NCBI GenBank assembly: GCA_022448645.1
Contig: JAKVBZ010000030.1
Location: 1 to 53,335, forward strand
Source: Pirellulaceae bacterium
GTDB taxonomy: Bacteria > Planctomycetota > Planctomycetia > Pirellulales > Pirellulaceae
Length of the DNA stretch: 53,335 nt
Direction: 5' to 3'
Shown here one piece after another: positions 1-8,360 of this stretch. The notes under the pieces were generated by a model. That model made no database searches, was not told the origin of the DNA, and saw only the letters and a program-made list of their open reading frames with translations. Both the position numbers and the translations under genes were made by a program. Every line of letters starts with the position of its first letter. Position 1 is the stretch's first letter.

Positions 1-1158
1 CGCTGGGAAAATCATCAGCAGCTTTTCACTCCGGACGATTGGGATTATGGAGAGACGCAATTTCTTTGGTCAATGTTGCTAAAGCGAGGTGATCTGTACC
101 TTCTGCATACATCCATTCACCATGACGACATTGATCGTACTGCGGGTTGGACTGCCTTGTCGACAAGCCGCGATCTGTACCATTGGACACGACATCGAGA
201 CATGTTTATCCCCTATGGTGAAAACCCCAAACGAGGTGACAAGTGGTTCATCGCCTGGGGCAATCAGGAGATTTTCATCCAGGACGATTACATGTATTTG
301 GCGTTTCGAGTGCAGGGGTCTCATAAACCGCCACGTAGAAAGTTTAGGGGTTGCGCGCGTTTGCCATTGGATCGCTTTGTCTCTCGCGGCGCACGCCGGA
401 ATCTTGTGGGAACATTGACGACTCCTTTATTGCACTTTGCACCGGGTGTTGAGCAATTGCAGCTTAACGCTGACGTGCACCAAGGAGGCCAGATATTGGT
501 GCAATTGAGCGATGCCCGCGGTCAAGTTCTTGAAGGGTATTCATTCCAAGATTGTGTGCCTGTGACCGGAGATTCGCTGCGCCACCCAGTTCGTTGGCGA
601 ACGGTGAAACGATTGCCCAGGGCGGTTCATCCTGAGCAACCAGTGAGGATCGAGTTTTCCCTGCAGCAGGCAGAACTGTTTGCCTTTTATTTGATTGGAC
701 CAGAGTGGCAGCAGGATGAAGATTCCTTGGTACGTGTGGATTGGCCAAGTCCTGATCACTATTCCGTGTATGAACTGCTGGATATCACACCACCGCAACA
801 TCGACCACAGACAGCTTCGGGTCCTAAGTTGCTCGTGCCAGAGAAGCTATTGCGTTTCAAGATCGTCAAAGACAAGGGGCTCGCCTATGCCGGCCACGCG
901 CCTGATAAAACGCTTAAGATCGATATTACTGATCGGACGATAGGTTGGGCCATTGAAGAAAATATTTCTTGGTTGGATGTGTCGCCAACGGCCGGAGACT
1001 GTGCGGATGGACCGGCCCAAGTCACGGTAGTGGCAGTCGGGCATGCGCAAAGACCCGGTCGTTTTTTGGGGAAGATACGAGTTGTGGCTGCCGGCGCTGT
1101 CAATAGCCCTGTTGAGATTCCCGTCGAGCTTGAAATGATCGAAGCTGAATTGCCGTGA
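1..1158 (+). CDS. Glycosidase-like protein with BACON-like C-terminus, 5' end missing
   Basis: The reading frame is open from base 1, so the true start lies outside the window; the first internal ATG is at 73. The visible N-terminal part has aromatic/acidic repeats typical of a five-bladed beta-propeller of the GH32/GH43 type, such as LYLLHTSIHHDD, SRDLYHWTRH and a WGNQEIFIQDDYMYLAF stretch. A beta-sandwich-like middle follows. The last ~90 residues (IGWAIEENISWLDVSPTAG...) resemble a BACON-type domain, which in known proteins is linked to carbohydrate binding. A secreted or periplasmic polysaccharide-processing role is likely, but the substrate cannot be told and the signal peptide would be in the missing part. 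Transcription reads toward the DUF1559 gene, 264 bases away, with no clear terminator. Family placement is by eye, so a non-catalytic propeller protein remains possible. Confidence 0.6.
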   Translation, partial: RWENHQQLFTPDDWDYGETQFLWSMLLKRGDLYLLHTSIHHDDIDRTAGWTALSTSRDLYHWTRHRDMFIPYGENPKRGDKWFIAWGNQEIFIQDDYMYLAFRVQGSHKPPRRKFRGCARLPLDRFVSRGARRNLVGTLTTPLLHFAPGVEQLQLNADVHQGGQILVQLSDARGQVLEGYSFQDCVPVTGDSLRHPVRWRTVKRLPRAVHPEQPVRIEFSLQQAELFAFYLIGPEWQQDEDSLVRVDWPSPDHYSVYELLDITPPQHRPQTASGPKLLVPEKLLRFKIVKDKGLAYAGHAPDKTLKIDITDRTIGWAIEENISWLDVSPTAGDCADGPAQVTVVAVGHAQRPGRFLGKIRVVAAGAVNSPVEIPVELEMIEAELP

Positions 1159-1387
1159 AAGGTCGCGGCTTGAATATCCTTTTGGGATGCAGCTTACGAG
1201 GGTCTTCGAATACACTGTCGCTCTGGACACACTTCAGCGATCTTGGTGGCTGTCGCCTCCGGCCCTCGTAGAGGAATGACTCATGGTTGATTGGCGAAGC
1301 AACAACACTCAGCTTGCAGACTACCGATCCATCGGTTGTGATTCGATATTTACGATACGTTTTAAGATTTTTTATCGGGGGGGAAAG

Positions 1388-1416
1388 TTGCATGAATTTT
1401 TTGCCTTTGTTACAAT
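1388..1416 (+). promoter_or_regulatory. Possible sigma-70 promoter placing the start at the ATG
   Basis: TTGCAT (1388-1393) and TACAAT (1411-1416) are separated by 17 bases. The -10 box is a 5/6 match, but the -35 box shares only TTG with the consensus. The expected start point, about 7 bases after the -10, falls on or next to the ATG at 1423. The transcript could therefore be leaderless, which fits the lack of any Shine-Dalgarno sequence. Confidence 0.35.
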
Positions 1417-1422
1417 AAACCG

Positions 1423-2472
1423 ATGGTTGTCGTAGAGTTTTGGAGACGGAGTCGTCCGAGGCGGGGTTTTACCCTGGTTGAGCTGTTGGTGGTCATCGCC
1501 ATCATCGCAATTTTGATTGCGCTATTGTTGCCGGCAGTTCAGGCAGCTCGAGAAGCAGCACGTCGGGCTCAGTGCTCAAATAACATTAAGCAAATTGCGT
1601 TGGCAGTTCTTAACTTTGAGTCAACGCATAAAAAGATTCCGGCTGGCCAAGTGTGGGACGAAGCTCCCAACTGGATGATCATGATTCTGCCTTTTCTCGA
1701 AGGGCAGAACTTGGGGGACCTGTTCGACACTTCCCAGCGCTGGCATCACGTCAATAATCAGGCGGCTTGGGGGAACAATATTCCTGCGTTCCAATGTCCC
1801 ACCAGGTCCCGTCCGCGGTTATTTACCCCCGGTGACTTGGCGAGTCCTTTGCCTGCTCCGGCATTTTTTGGCGAGCCTCATCCACCTGCTCCCTATGGTG
1901 ATTACGCTGGCAATTTCGGCACCGCGTTTTGTTGTTGCGATTTCAATCAGGCGACACCGAAAACTGATGCCCAACAGCCTTATCCTGGCGTGATGTGGAA
2001 CAACAACGGCGTGTTGCTCCAGCAACTTTGGGGATCTTCAGACGAGCCGTTCGACCCGTACAAGTCGGCGATCAGGATCGCCAGTATTCGGGATGGGACT
2101 TCCCAGACATTTTTATTGGGTGAGAAACACGTGATAGAGGGCAAGCATGGTCCGTCGGCCGGGGCATGCCACTCCAATTGCGGTCCGCCCTTTCCCAACA
2201 TTAACGATTTGGGCAGCGACGGTTCGTGGATGTCTGGTAACGAGTGGTATTCCTATTCACGTTTGGCCGGCATTGACTATCCGCTGGCGCGTAATTCCCA
2301 AGATGACTTGTTTACAGATACAATCGTCATCTTTGGCAGCTGGCATCCTGGTGTCTGTCAGTTTGCGATGTGTGACGGAAGCGTTCAAGTATTCTCAGTT
2401 ACGGTTGATGGCAATGTGCTGGAAGATTTGACTTCTCGTAATAGTCAGATTCCGCCATGTGTTGCGCCGTGA
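1423..2472 (+). CDS. DUF1559 prepilin-like protein
   Basis: A 349-residue protein with a type IV pilin-like N-terminus: a short basic leader, then [20 protein letters not shown], in which the G-F pair is the prepilin peptidase cleavage site and the following hydrophobic helix carries the pilin glutamate. [14 protein letters not shown] leads into the DUF1559 domain. The C-terminus carries [12 protein letters not shown], the H-X9-DG motif of the planctomycete DUF1559 family. Such genes occur in dozens of copies per planctomycete genome; they are probably pseudopilins or envelope proteins, but their role is not established. No SD precedes the ATG at 1423, and the start was chosen because it leaves a normal ~14-residue leader. 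The small lipoprotein gene follows 34 bases after the stop, a common pairing in this phylum, so the two are probably co-transcribed. Confidence 0.9.
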   Translation: MVVVEFWRRSRPRRGFTLVELLVVIAIIAILIALLLPAVQAAREAARRAQCSNNIKQIALAVLNFESTHKKIPAGQVWDEAPNWMIMILPFLEGQNLGDLFDTSQRWHHVNNQAAWGNNIPAFQCPTRSRPRLFTPGDLASPLPAPAFFGEPHPPAPYGDYAGNFGTAFCCCDFNQATPKTDAQQPYPGVMWNNNGVLLQQLWGSSDEPFDPYKSAIRIASIRDGTSQTFLLGEKHVIEGKHGPSAGACHSNCGPPFPNINDLGSDGSWMSGNEWYSYSRLAGIDYPLARNSQDDLFTDTIVIFGSWHPGVCQFAMCDGSVQVFSVTVDGNVLEDLTSRNSQIPPCVAP

Positions 2473-2506
2473 GTTGAGCGTTGAGGATGGTACGGCGACT
2501 CTAATA

Positions 2507-2977
2507 ATGATGCAAATATTCAGTTTTCGATCCTTGGTTTTTCGAACGCGTATTGTCTGTCTGTTATTGGTGCTGGCCATTTTGGTGGGTTGCGACAAGG
2601 GATTAAAGACCTACTCCGCTTCCGGTTTTGTGCACTTCCCGGACGGCTCGGCACTGCCAGGCGGGAATGTGATCTTTCAGTCTGCTGACTCAGGCATCCA
2701 GGCACGCGCTAAAATACAAGAGGATGGTACGTTCGTGTTGGGTACCGAGTCGCTCAAGGATGGCGCTATCGAGGGTAGATTTAAGGTTTCGGTTCGTCCC
2801 AAACAGGAGGGACCTGCTATGGGAACCAGCCATCCGATCCATCGCAAGTTTCATTCTGTGCGTACGAGTGGTTTGGAGTTCACTGTCACTCCGGACGGCG
2901 AAAACTACTTTGATATCAAGGTAGAACCACCGGCAGATCCAACCACCACGCAGCAGGTTTTTGACCTGGATTTGTGA
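2507..2977 (+). CDS. Small lipoprotein, carboxypeptidase-regulatory-like fold
   Basis: A protein of about 156 residues. After a basic start comes a hydrophobic stretch ending in LAILVGCDKG, a lipoprotein lipobox with Cys in position +1. The mature part (GFVHFPDGSALPGGNVIFQS...) has the look of a carboxypeptidase-regulatory or transthyretin-like beta-sandwich: a 'property, then default value, then modification' pattern with GAIEGRFKVSVRPK and a closing D-x-x-V segment. Planctomycetes often encode such a lipoprotein directly behind a DUF1559 gene, as here. Two adjacent ATGs (2507 and 2510) are possible starts; an upstream start at 2459 would overlap the DUF1559 gene and give an overlong signal region. 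It is probably anchored in a membrane facing the periplasm. Its function is unknown. Confidence 0.75.
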   Translation: MMQIFSFRSLVFRTRIVCLLLVLAILVGCDKGLKTYSASGFVHFPDGSALPGGNVIFQSADSGIQARAKIQEDGTFVLGTESLKDGAIEGRFKVSVRPKQEGPAMGTSHPIHRKFHSVRTSGLEFTVTPDGENYFDIKVEPPADPTTTQQVFDLDL

Positions 2978-3226
2978 AATCTCTGCGGATTTGCAACCGC
3001 TGATCAGTGCTTCACGACCGTTCATTCTCTAGGGGCGAGTTGATGATCGGCGTTTGGTACCACAGCCCCAGTATAGGGACGTGGCCCGTGCGATCACTAA
3101 GGTCCATTGTCACAGACCACAAAGCATGCATTTAGACCTGCTTGGTCCGGTCTGGAGTCCCAGCAAGAGGTCGAAATAGGCTTGGAATAGCTCGCCGCAA
3201 TGAGTGCACATTTTGCACGATTCTTG

Positions 3227-3232
3227 TATAAT
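3227..3232 (+). promoter_or_regulatory. Perfect -10 box upstream of the PEP-CTERM gene
   Basis: TATAAT lies 34 bases before the ATG at 3266. No good -35 hexamer is found at 16-18 bases upstream (the best is GTGCAC), so this is only a partial sigma-70 promoter. Confidence 0.35.
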
Positions 3233-3265
3233 AGTAGGGACTATTTGTTTCCTCGGGGTGTGTGA

Positions 3266-4960
3266 ATGAACTTTAAATCAGGTGAAACTATGAAGCGCAG
3301 TTTTTCGATTGGTACAATATTTCTAGTTGTGACCATGTCCTCATTTTCAGTGTGGGCGATCAATCTGGATGACATAGTAGTGGGAACGACGAACGATTTC
3401 GCTTTCCCTATCTACGACAATGGATCTCTTATCTCGATAGACGGACAGAACCTGGGCTTGATCGCTGAGGTTAGAGGAATGGGAGGAGACGTTGTTGGTG
3501 TAAACTTCCAGAGCGACGGTGATGTGTTCTTTGCGCCGAACGCCGTGGGAGGAACAAACGCGCATTTTGGAATCCGTAATCCTGACGATATGAGCGTGGT
3601 TGTTCCTCAAAATGGTTTGGGAGCCGAGCTTTCCACCGCTTCTGTTTTCAGCAACGGTGATGTTTTTATGGGAACAGGCACGAATGCTAGTGGACATAGT
3701 GTCCACAATCAGATTCGCCGTTTTCCTGAAGATCCGAGTCACCCGAACTATCCGGGTGGCGTTATCGTAGGAGGTCCCGCCGGAGTGGGGGCTCGGATGA
3801 TCGACTCGGTCGTCCAAAGTGATGACGACTTGATCATCCTTTACGATTGTCCAGTGGGAAGTTTGACATGTGGTCAACCGCGTTCACGAGTCCGTCGCAA
3901 TCCCCCTCCGGGTCTTTTTCTAAATAATATTGGCGTGGACCAGACTTTGGCTAATCTAGGAGTGGCTGTCGACCTGTTGAGCGATGACAGCGTGGTCATC
4001 GGCCGAGAAGACCGAATTGTACAGATCTATCGTGGCGACACCCTGTCACCCGATTTAGGAGGGTTCGAGGTCACTAGCGGGCAATTAGGGAACGCGAATT
4101 CGACGATTGTCGACGTGGTGTCGCTTAGCAATGATGACGTTGCCGTTGCGTTGTACGATAGTGTGGGCAACCAGAGCTTTATTCAGGTGTTTGATCTGGA
4201 CATACCGGGTCAGCAAATGAACAGCATTGCGCTCGGGACGTTTTCAGGTTTAGAAATCACGAAAATGGATTCGCAGAGTGACGATCAGTTGGTCGCCGGT
4301 ACGACGACGGGGCTGGTCAAGCTGTACGACTTCGGAGGTGGTAATGTTACCGAAGCCCTTAGTGCTGATCTGGCGGTGCTGCTCAATGGAACGGCTGGCA
4401 CTGCAGGACCGATTACGTCGCTGGCGGTAAATCCTTTTGGAGATCCCCCGGTAGTGTCTTGCGATTTCGATGCCAGTGGCATGTGCGACATCGACGATAT
4501 CAATTTGATGTACCAGCAAGGTAACCTGGTCGCGGGAGTGGCTGTCAACACGGGAAACAGCAAATTCGATTTGAACGGCAACAATTCGATTGACAATGCA
4601 GATCTATCGACTTGGCTGACGGACGCTGCCACAGAAAATGGCTACGGCTCGGCGTATCGCCGTGGGGACACGGACGATGTTAGTAACAAGTCTCCGGCGA
4701 TTCGTGATGTGGACATTACAGACTTCAATGCTCTGTCTGCCAACTTTGCCCCATCAGGGACTCCAGGTGCCGTTTTCGTCGGCAACTGGCACTTGGGAAA
4801 TTTCGACGGTGACGGCGATATTGACATCACCGACTTTAACGCCCTTTCGGCGAATTTCGCACCCAGTAGTTATGGCGCACAGTCCATTCCCGAGCCGACC
4901 AGCATTGGCCTTATTTTGGTCGGTGTGGTGCTGCTGGCACAACTGCGTCGAGGCAGGTAG
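3266..4960 (+). CDS. PEP-CTERM exported protein with dockerin-like repeats
   Basis: A 564-residue exported protein. It starts with a basic/hydrophobic signal peptide ending around VWA-INLDD. Residues ~30-390 form a repetitive beta-rich region with recurring S-D-D and V-x-x-Y-D elements, probably a beta-propeller. Residues ~395-540 hold acidic calcium-loop-like segments: DFDASGMCDIDD, DLNGNNSIDNAD, and two copies of the DITDFNALSANFAPS motif, one preceded by FDGDGDI. These resemble dockerin type I or EF-hand repeats. The C-terminus IPEPTSIGLILVGVVLLAQLRRGR is a PEP-CTERM sorting signal: Pro-Glu-Pro, one membrane helix, then an Arg-rich tail. The tail predicts processing by an exosortase, which is not in this window. 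An alternative start at 3290 (MKRSF) is preceded by CAGGTG and gives a shorter signal peptide. The ligand of the propeller cannot be told. Confidence 0.85.
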   Translation: MNFKSGETMKRSFSIGTIFLVVTMSSFSVWAINLDDIVVGTTNDFAFPIYDNGSLISIDGQNLGLIAEVRGMGGDVVGVNFQSDGDVFFAPNAVGGTNAHFGIRNPDDMSVVVPQNGLGAELSTASVFSNGDVFMGTGTNASGHSVHNQIRRFPEDPSHPNYPGGVIVGGPAGVGARMIDSVVQSDDDLIILYDCPVGSLTCGQPRSRVRRNPPPGLFLNNIGVDQTLANLGVAVDLLSDDSVVIGREDRIVQIYRGDTLSPDLGGFEVTSGQLGNANSTIVDVVSLSNDDVAVALYDSVGNQSFIQVFDLDIPGQQMNSIALGTFSGLEITKMDSQSDDQLVAGTTTGLVKLYDFGGGNVTEALSADLAVLLNGTAGTAGPITSLAVNPFGDPPVVSCDFDASGMCDIDDINLMYQQGNLVAGVAVNTGNSKFDLNGNNSIDNADLSTWLTDAATENGYGSAYRRGDTDDVSNKSPAIRDVDITDFNALSANFAPSGTPGAVFVGNWHLGNFDGDGDIDITDFNALSANFAPSSYGAQSIPEPTSIGLILVGVVLLAQLRRGR

Positions 4961-5085
4961 GAGAAGGTTGTGCCGTTTTGTAGTCGGCTCAAGGGACCAA
5001 CCCACGCGTCGATTTGCTTGTACCAGCGGTGGCCAATCAAAAAGACTAGCTGCTCCTTCCCAATTTGATTACATCCACGCGCCCC

Positions 5086-6369
5086 TTAGCGATAGGGACG
5101 CCACGTGGGGGTACGTGGCCGATCAGAAACCCGAGGCGTCTCCGAAGGCAAAGGACTAGCCGGTGCAGGTGGCCGATCGAGGGACTCGACTTGATGTGGA
5201 GCCTGTTCGGTTGCTGGATTCTCAGCGATAAGTTCTTCCTCTGCGGATTCGTTTGATTCGACAGGATGTCCTATCACGTCATCGGCCAGCTGATCTCGCA
5301 TGTTATTCAAACGCCGTTGTTGGCGTGAAAATCGTGTGGACGGGGTCCAACGCGATGAAATGTCGTCTTGTCGCTCGATGGTAATTTGTTGGTCGGCGAC
5401 CAGGCGACGGCCGTCGACTGTTTCGTAGCGGGCAAACACGTGCACCCGGGAATGTTGCGGTGGTGCGTGTTGCCAGGGAAGCTCCAGGTAAATCCCCCGA
5501 TTGGGACCAATTTCGAACAGGGATCGAGACGCGTCGGTACTTTCGACTTCCCAACGTGCAACTCGTGCATCTTCGCCTTTCATTTGTGGGTCGAGGACAA
5601 CCACTGTCATTGGACCAGCAAGGGGAACGAACTGACCATTTGCGTTACGGGGTTCCACGACAACCGTGATCCCTTCGTCTCCAGGGCTGCCGTCCAGATC
5701 GGCTCCACCAGTACGACGATCGTTGAACACAATATGGGTGATATGAGGATCAATCGGCTGCTCTGCTACCATTTCTTGCTGCCGCGGATGCTCCCTGTTC
5801 GCACCATCGGGGAGAAGATCCGATTCCCCGCTATCGAGCAGTTCATCTAATTCAGAATCGATGTCTTCGAGATCATCCGGAAAATCGCTGTTTGCACCAG
5901 GGGCAGCCGATTCGGTGTCATCCTGAGGTTCTATGGGGTTGGCATTCGTAGGCAGGTTGACTGATGGCAGTCCGTCGGCAGCATTAGTTTCTGTGGGTGG
6001 CTGCAGATTGAAATCTCCTCCCAATTCGATATTGGGAACCATTCTCACGTTCTCGTTATCTTGGTGCGTGGGAGGATCGATTGGAGGCGACGTGGCGCGA
6101 TCCGTTTCATGTAGCACGCTGGACGGTAGTCCGTCGGGTGAAGCCGAATTGTTTTCGTCACCGAGTTGATTCAGGCGATTGGTAGCGTGGGCTAATTCAT
6201 CTTCCAAGTGGTAGATGTAATCTTCCATTTGCCGCATTTCCTGGTGAAGCAGCTCAAACTCCATCCCCGCACGGCGATGGCTGCAACAACCGGAAAATAG
6301 GAACAGATTGGCGCAAAATGCACCGGAGACGGCAAGCATCCTTGCTGTGCGCATCATGGCGTTACCCAT
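5086..6369 (-). CDS. Coiled-coil lipoprotein, unknown function
   Basis: A protein of about 427 residues, not assigned to a named family. The N-terminus (MGNAMMRTARMLAVSG...FLFSGCC) reads as a lipoprotein signal with Cys at the lipobox. A short heptad-rich segment (ELLHQEMRQMEDYIYHLEDELAHA...) predicts a coiled coil. A long disordered region rich in Pro, Asn, Asp and Glu follows. Residues ~230-340 form a compact beta-rich domain (GGADLDGSPGDEGITVVVEPRNANG to VHVFARYETVDGRRL). The C-terminus is Pro/Arg-rich and disordered. The start was taken at the ATG at 6369; ATGs at 6357 and 6354 and a TTG at 6405 are alternatives, and no clear SD decides. It lies 277 bases behind clpP on the same strand, so a shared transcript is possible but unproven. 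It converges with the PEP-CTERM gene. Confidence 0.65.
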   Translation of the reverse strand: MGNAMMRTARMLAVSGAFCANLFLFSGCCSHRRAGMEFELLHQEMRQMEDYIYHLEDELAHATNRLNQLGDENNSASPDGLPSSVLHETDRATSPPIDPPTHQDNENVRMVPNIELGGDFNLQPPTETNAADGLPSVNLPTNANPIEPQDDTESAAPGANSDFPDDLEDIDSELDELLDSGESDLLPDGANREHPRQQEMVAEQPIDPHITHIVFNDRRTGGADLDGSPGDEGITVVVEPRNANGQFVPLAGPMTVVVLDPQMKGEDARVARWEVESTDASRSLFEIGPNRGIYLELPWQHAPPQHSRVHVFARYETVDGRRLVADQQITIERQDDISSRWTPSTRFSRQQRRLNNMRDQLADDVIGHPVESNESAEEELIAENPATEQAPHQVESLDRPPAPASPLPSETPRVSDRPRTPTWRPYR

Positions 6370-6646
6370 TGAGAATGAATAGTGAATGGTTCTCGTTGGA
6401 ATCAACGAGTTGTCAACCGACTGGTTGTATCAGGAAAAGTTGCTAGGCCACGATGGTTGGCCTGGCCGGTGAATATGTAGGGCGAAATGTCACGTCACGG
6501 TATTTTCAAGGTTGTAGCGGAAAGGCGTCAGCCCTGCTGTTTCCAAAACATCTATCCATACCGGACAGCTTGTGTCCTGCCGTTGCGATTTGAATGAACG
6601 CCGTTAAGTGCCACTGCCCGCTTTTACGATGTGACATCCGATCTAC

Positions 6647-7237
6647 TTATTTGGCATCGATCGTTTCAATCACTTTGTCGATCAGAGCATATTCCATGGC
6701 TTCCACGGCAGTCATGAAACGGTCGCGATCGGTATCTTCTTCGATTTTTTCCAGGGTGTGCCCGGTATGTTTGATGAGGATTTCATTCATTCGTTTTTTC
6801 ACGCGTCGCAATTCTTTGGCGTGAATCATGATTTCTTCGGCAGTTCCTTGCATACCGGCAAGTGGTTGGTGGATCATGATCCGCGAATTGGGTAATGCAT
6901 GTCGTTTTCCGTTGGCTCCGGCTGTCAGCAGGACGGCTCCCATCGACGAACATTGTCCGATGCAAAAGGTAGCGATGTCACAATTGACAAATTGCATCGT
7001 GTCGTAGATGGCCATGCCGGCGCTGATGCTGCCGCCAGGCGAGTTGATATACAGCTGGATGTCAGCGGCCGGATCTTCTGATTGCAGAAAAAGCAATTGT
7101 GCGACGATTGTATTGGCCACTTCATCGTTGATGGCAGAGCCGAGGAAGACAATCCGGTCATTGAGCAATCGACTATAGATGTCAAAGACACGTTCTTCAC
7201 GGCCACTTGTCTGGATGACGTAGGGAACCAAGGGCAT
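6647..7237 (-). CDS. clpP: ATP-dependent Clp protease proteolytic subunit (second copy)
   Basis: A 196-residue serine peptidase of family S14, the usual ClpP length. It keeps the catalytic triad: Ser98 in GQCSSMGA, His123 in MIHQP and Asp172 in [15 protein letters not shown] and YDTMQFV are the oxyanion-strand and handle signatures. With a Clp ATPase it degrades unfolded or tagged proteins in the cytoplasm as a double heptameric ring. It is the last of three consecutive genes tig-clpP-clpP; the gap to the upstream clpP is 125 bases. A clpX gene, often found in this position, is absent. Two different ClpP subunits suggest mixed or alternative rings, as in other bacteria with two clpP genes, but that is inference. 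The ATG at 7237 gives a normal N-terminus; no strong SD is seen. Confidence 0.96.
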   Translation of the reverse strand: MPLVPYVIQTSGREERVFDIYSRLLNDRIVFLGSAINDEVANTIVAQLLFLQSEDPAADIQLYINSPGGSISAGMAIYDTMQFVNCDIATFCIGQCSSMGAVLLTAGANGKRHALPNSRIMIHQPLAGMQGTAEEIMIHAKELRRVKKRMNEILIKHTGHTLEKIEEDTDRDRFMTAVEAMEYALIDKVIETIDAK

Positions 7238-7362
7238 GGTAAGCTGAACTCCGTATTGGCGGTTATATTTTCCGTTGGAAAACGGAACGATACGACCAGA
7301 GTAAGTTAGTCATGTAGGAAAAGGATCAACATCAAAGGCTCAACCGCCGGAAAATCGAGGCA

Positions 7363-8136
7363 TCACTTGTTATCTTCGTCATCATCATCTTCTTCACTTC
7401 CGAGCGCTTTGGTGAGTACATCATCCACGAGGCCATATTCTTTGGCCTCGGCGGCATTCATGTAAAAGTCCCGGTCGGTATCTTGAGCGATTCTGTCCAC
7501 GGATTGTTCTGTGTGGTTGGCGAGTACTTGGTTCAGGACATCCCGCGTCTTCAGGATTTCTTGTGCTTGGATTTCAATGTCGCTGACTTGACCGCCGACT
7601 CCACCATGGGGTTGATGGATCATCACTTTGGCATGGGGTAGCGCGAATCGTTTTCCTTTCGAACCGCCGGCCAACAGGACAGCGCCTCCGCTGGCGGCCA
7701 AGCCAACACAATAGGTGGCAACTGGGCAGCTGAGGATTTGCATGGTGTCATAGACGGCCAGTGTGGCAGTGACGCTACCGCCGGGTGAATTGATGTAGAA
7801 GTGGATTTCCTTACGACGGTTTTCGCTCTGCAGGTACAGCAGTTTCATAACCAATTCGTTGGCATTGCCGTCATAGATTTCGCCTTGCAGGAATACGATG
7901 CGGTTCTCCAACAGCAAGTCACCCAAGGTCAACTGCCGTTGTTGCTGATAATCTCGATGGGCGTATTGGTTCATAGAGGGTGTAAGCGAGGGGTTTTCCA
8001 TCATACCGGCGACGCCATGCGGACTGAGCGTGCCGGAGTTGGCGTTAGAGGCAAGGATGGTTTGTCCGGATTCGCGTGGTACGTCAACGTGAGATGGGAC
8101 ATCATGATTGGGGATGTCATGATTCATGCCAGGCAC
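7363..8136 (-). CDS. clpP: ATP-dependent Clp protease proteolytic subunit with N-terminal extension
   Basis: A 257-residue ClpP with an extra ~65 residues before the conserved core, which begins near [17 protein letters not shown]. The extension is rich in His, Asn, Pro and Ser ([17 protein letters not shown]). The triad is present: Ser149 in GLAASGGA, His174 in MIHQP and Asp223 in DTDRDFY. The residue after the nucleophile is Gly where ClpP usually has Met. A negatively charged tail ([10 protein letters not shown]) closes the protein. The start is a GTG at 8136 with AAGGA four bases upstream; an ATG at 8127 is the alternative. If the extension is not a processed propeptide, it would sit at the axial pore, where it could affect docking of the ATPase. 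It lies 224 bases behind tig. Confidence 0.95.
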   Translation of the reverse strand: MPGMNHDIPNHDVPSHVDVPRESGQTILASNANSGTLSPHGVAGMMENPSLTPSMNQYAHRDYQQQRQLTLGDLLLENRIVFLQGEIYDGNANELVMKLLYLQSENRRKEIHFYINSPGGSVTATLAVYDTMQILSCPVATYCVGLAASGGAVLLAGGSKGKRFALPHAKVMIHQPHGGVGGQVSDIEIQAQEILKTRDVLNQVLANHTEQSVDRIAQDTDRDFYMNAAEAKEYGLVDDVLTKALGSEEDDDDEDNK

Positions 8137-8360
8137 ACTTTCCTTAGTAAAAGGCAGTTCGAAACGAGACGTGCGACTTGTCAGTCTACGCCAATGGAGG
8201 CTCTAGACACCCGGGCTGGGGCGCCATAGGGACAACGACCTATCCATCCATCCTTGATCCATCGTTCTGTCGTTGGGTGGCACACTGTGTGTCAGTGTGG
8301 TTTTCTGCTGCGTGATTTCCTATTGTGCAGACTGGGGGGGTGGGGATGTCGAACGGTGGG

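Noticed and set aside
1217..1232. GG-N10-GC spacing at CTGGACACACTTCAGC
   Set aside because: The spacing fits, but CAC and TTGC are not present.
1193..1273. TACGAGGG/CCCTCGTA as a terminator after the first gene
   Set aside because: The arms are ~60 bases apart and no T-run follows.
3347..3877. 176-codon minus-strand open frame
   Set aside because: It lies inside the PEP-CTERM gene, whose signal peptide and sorting tail make the plus strand the real one.
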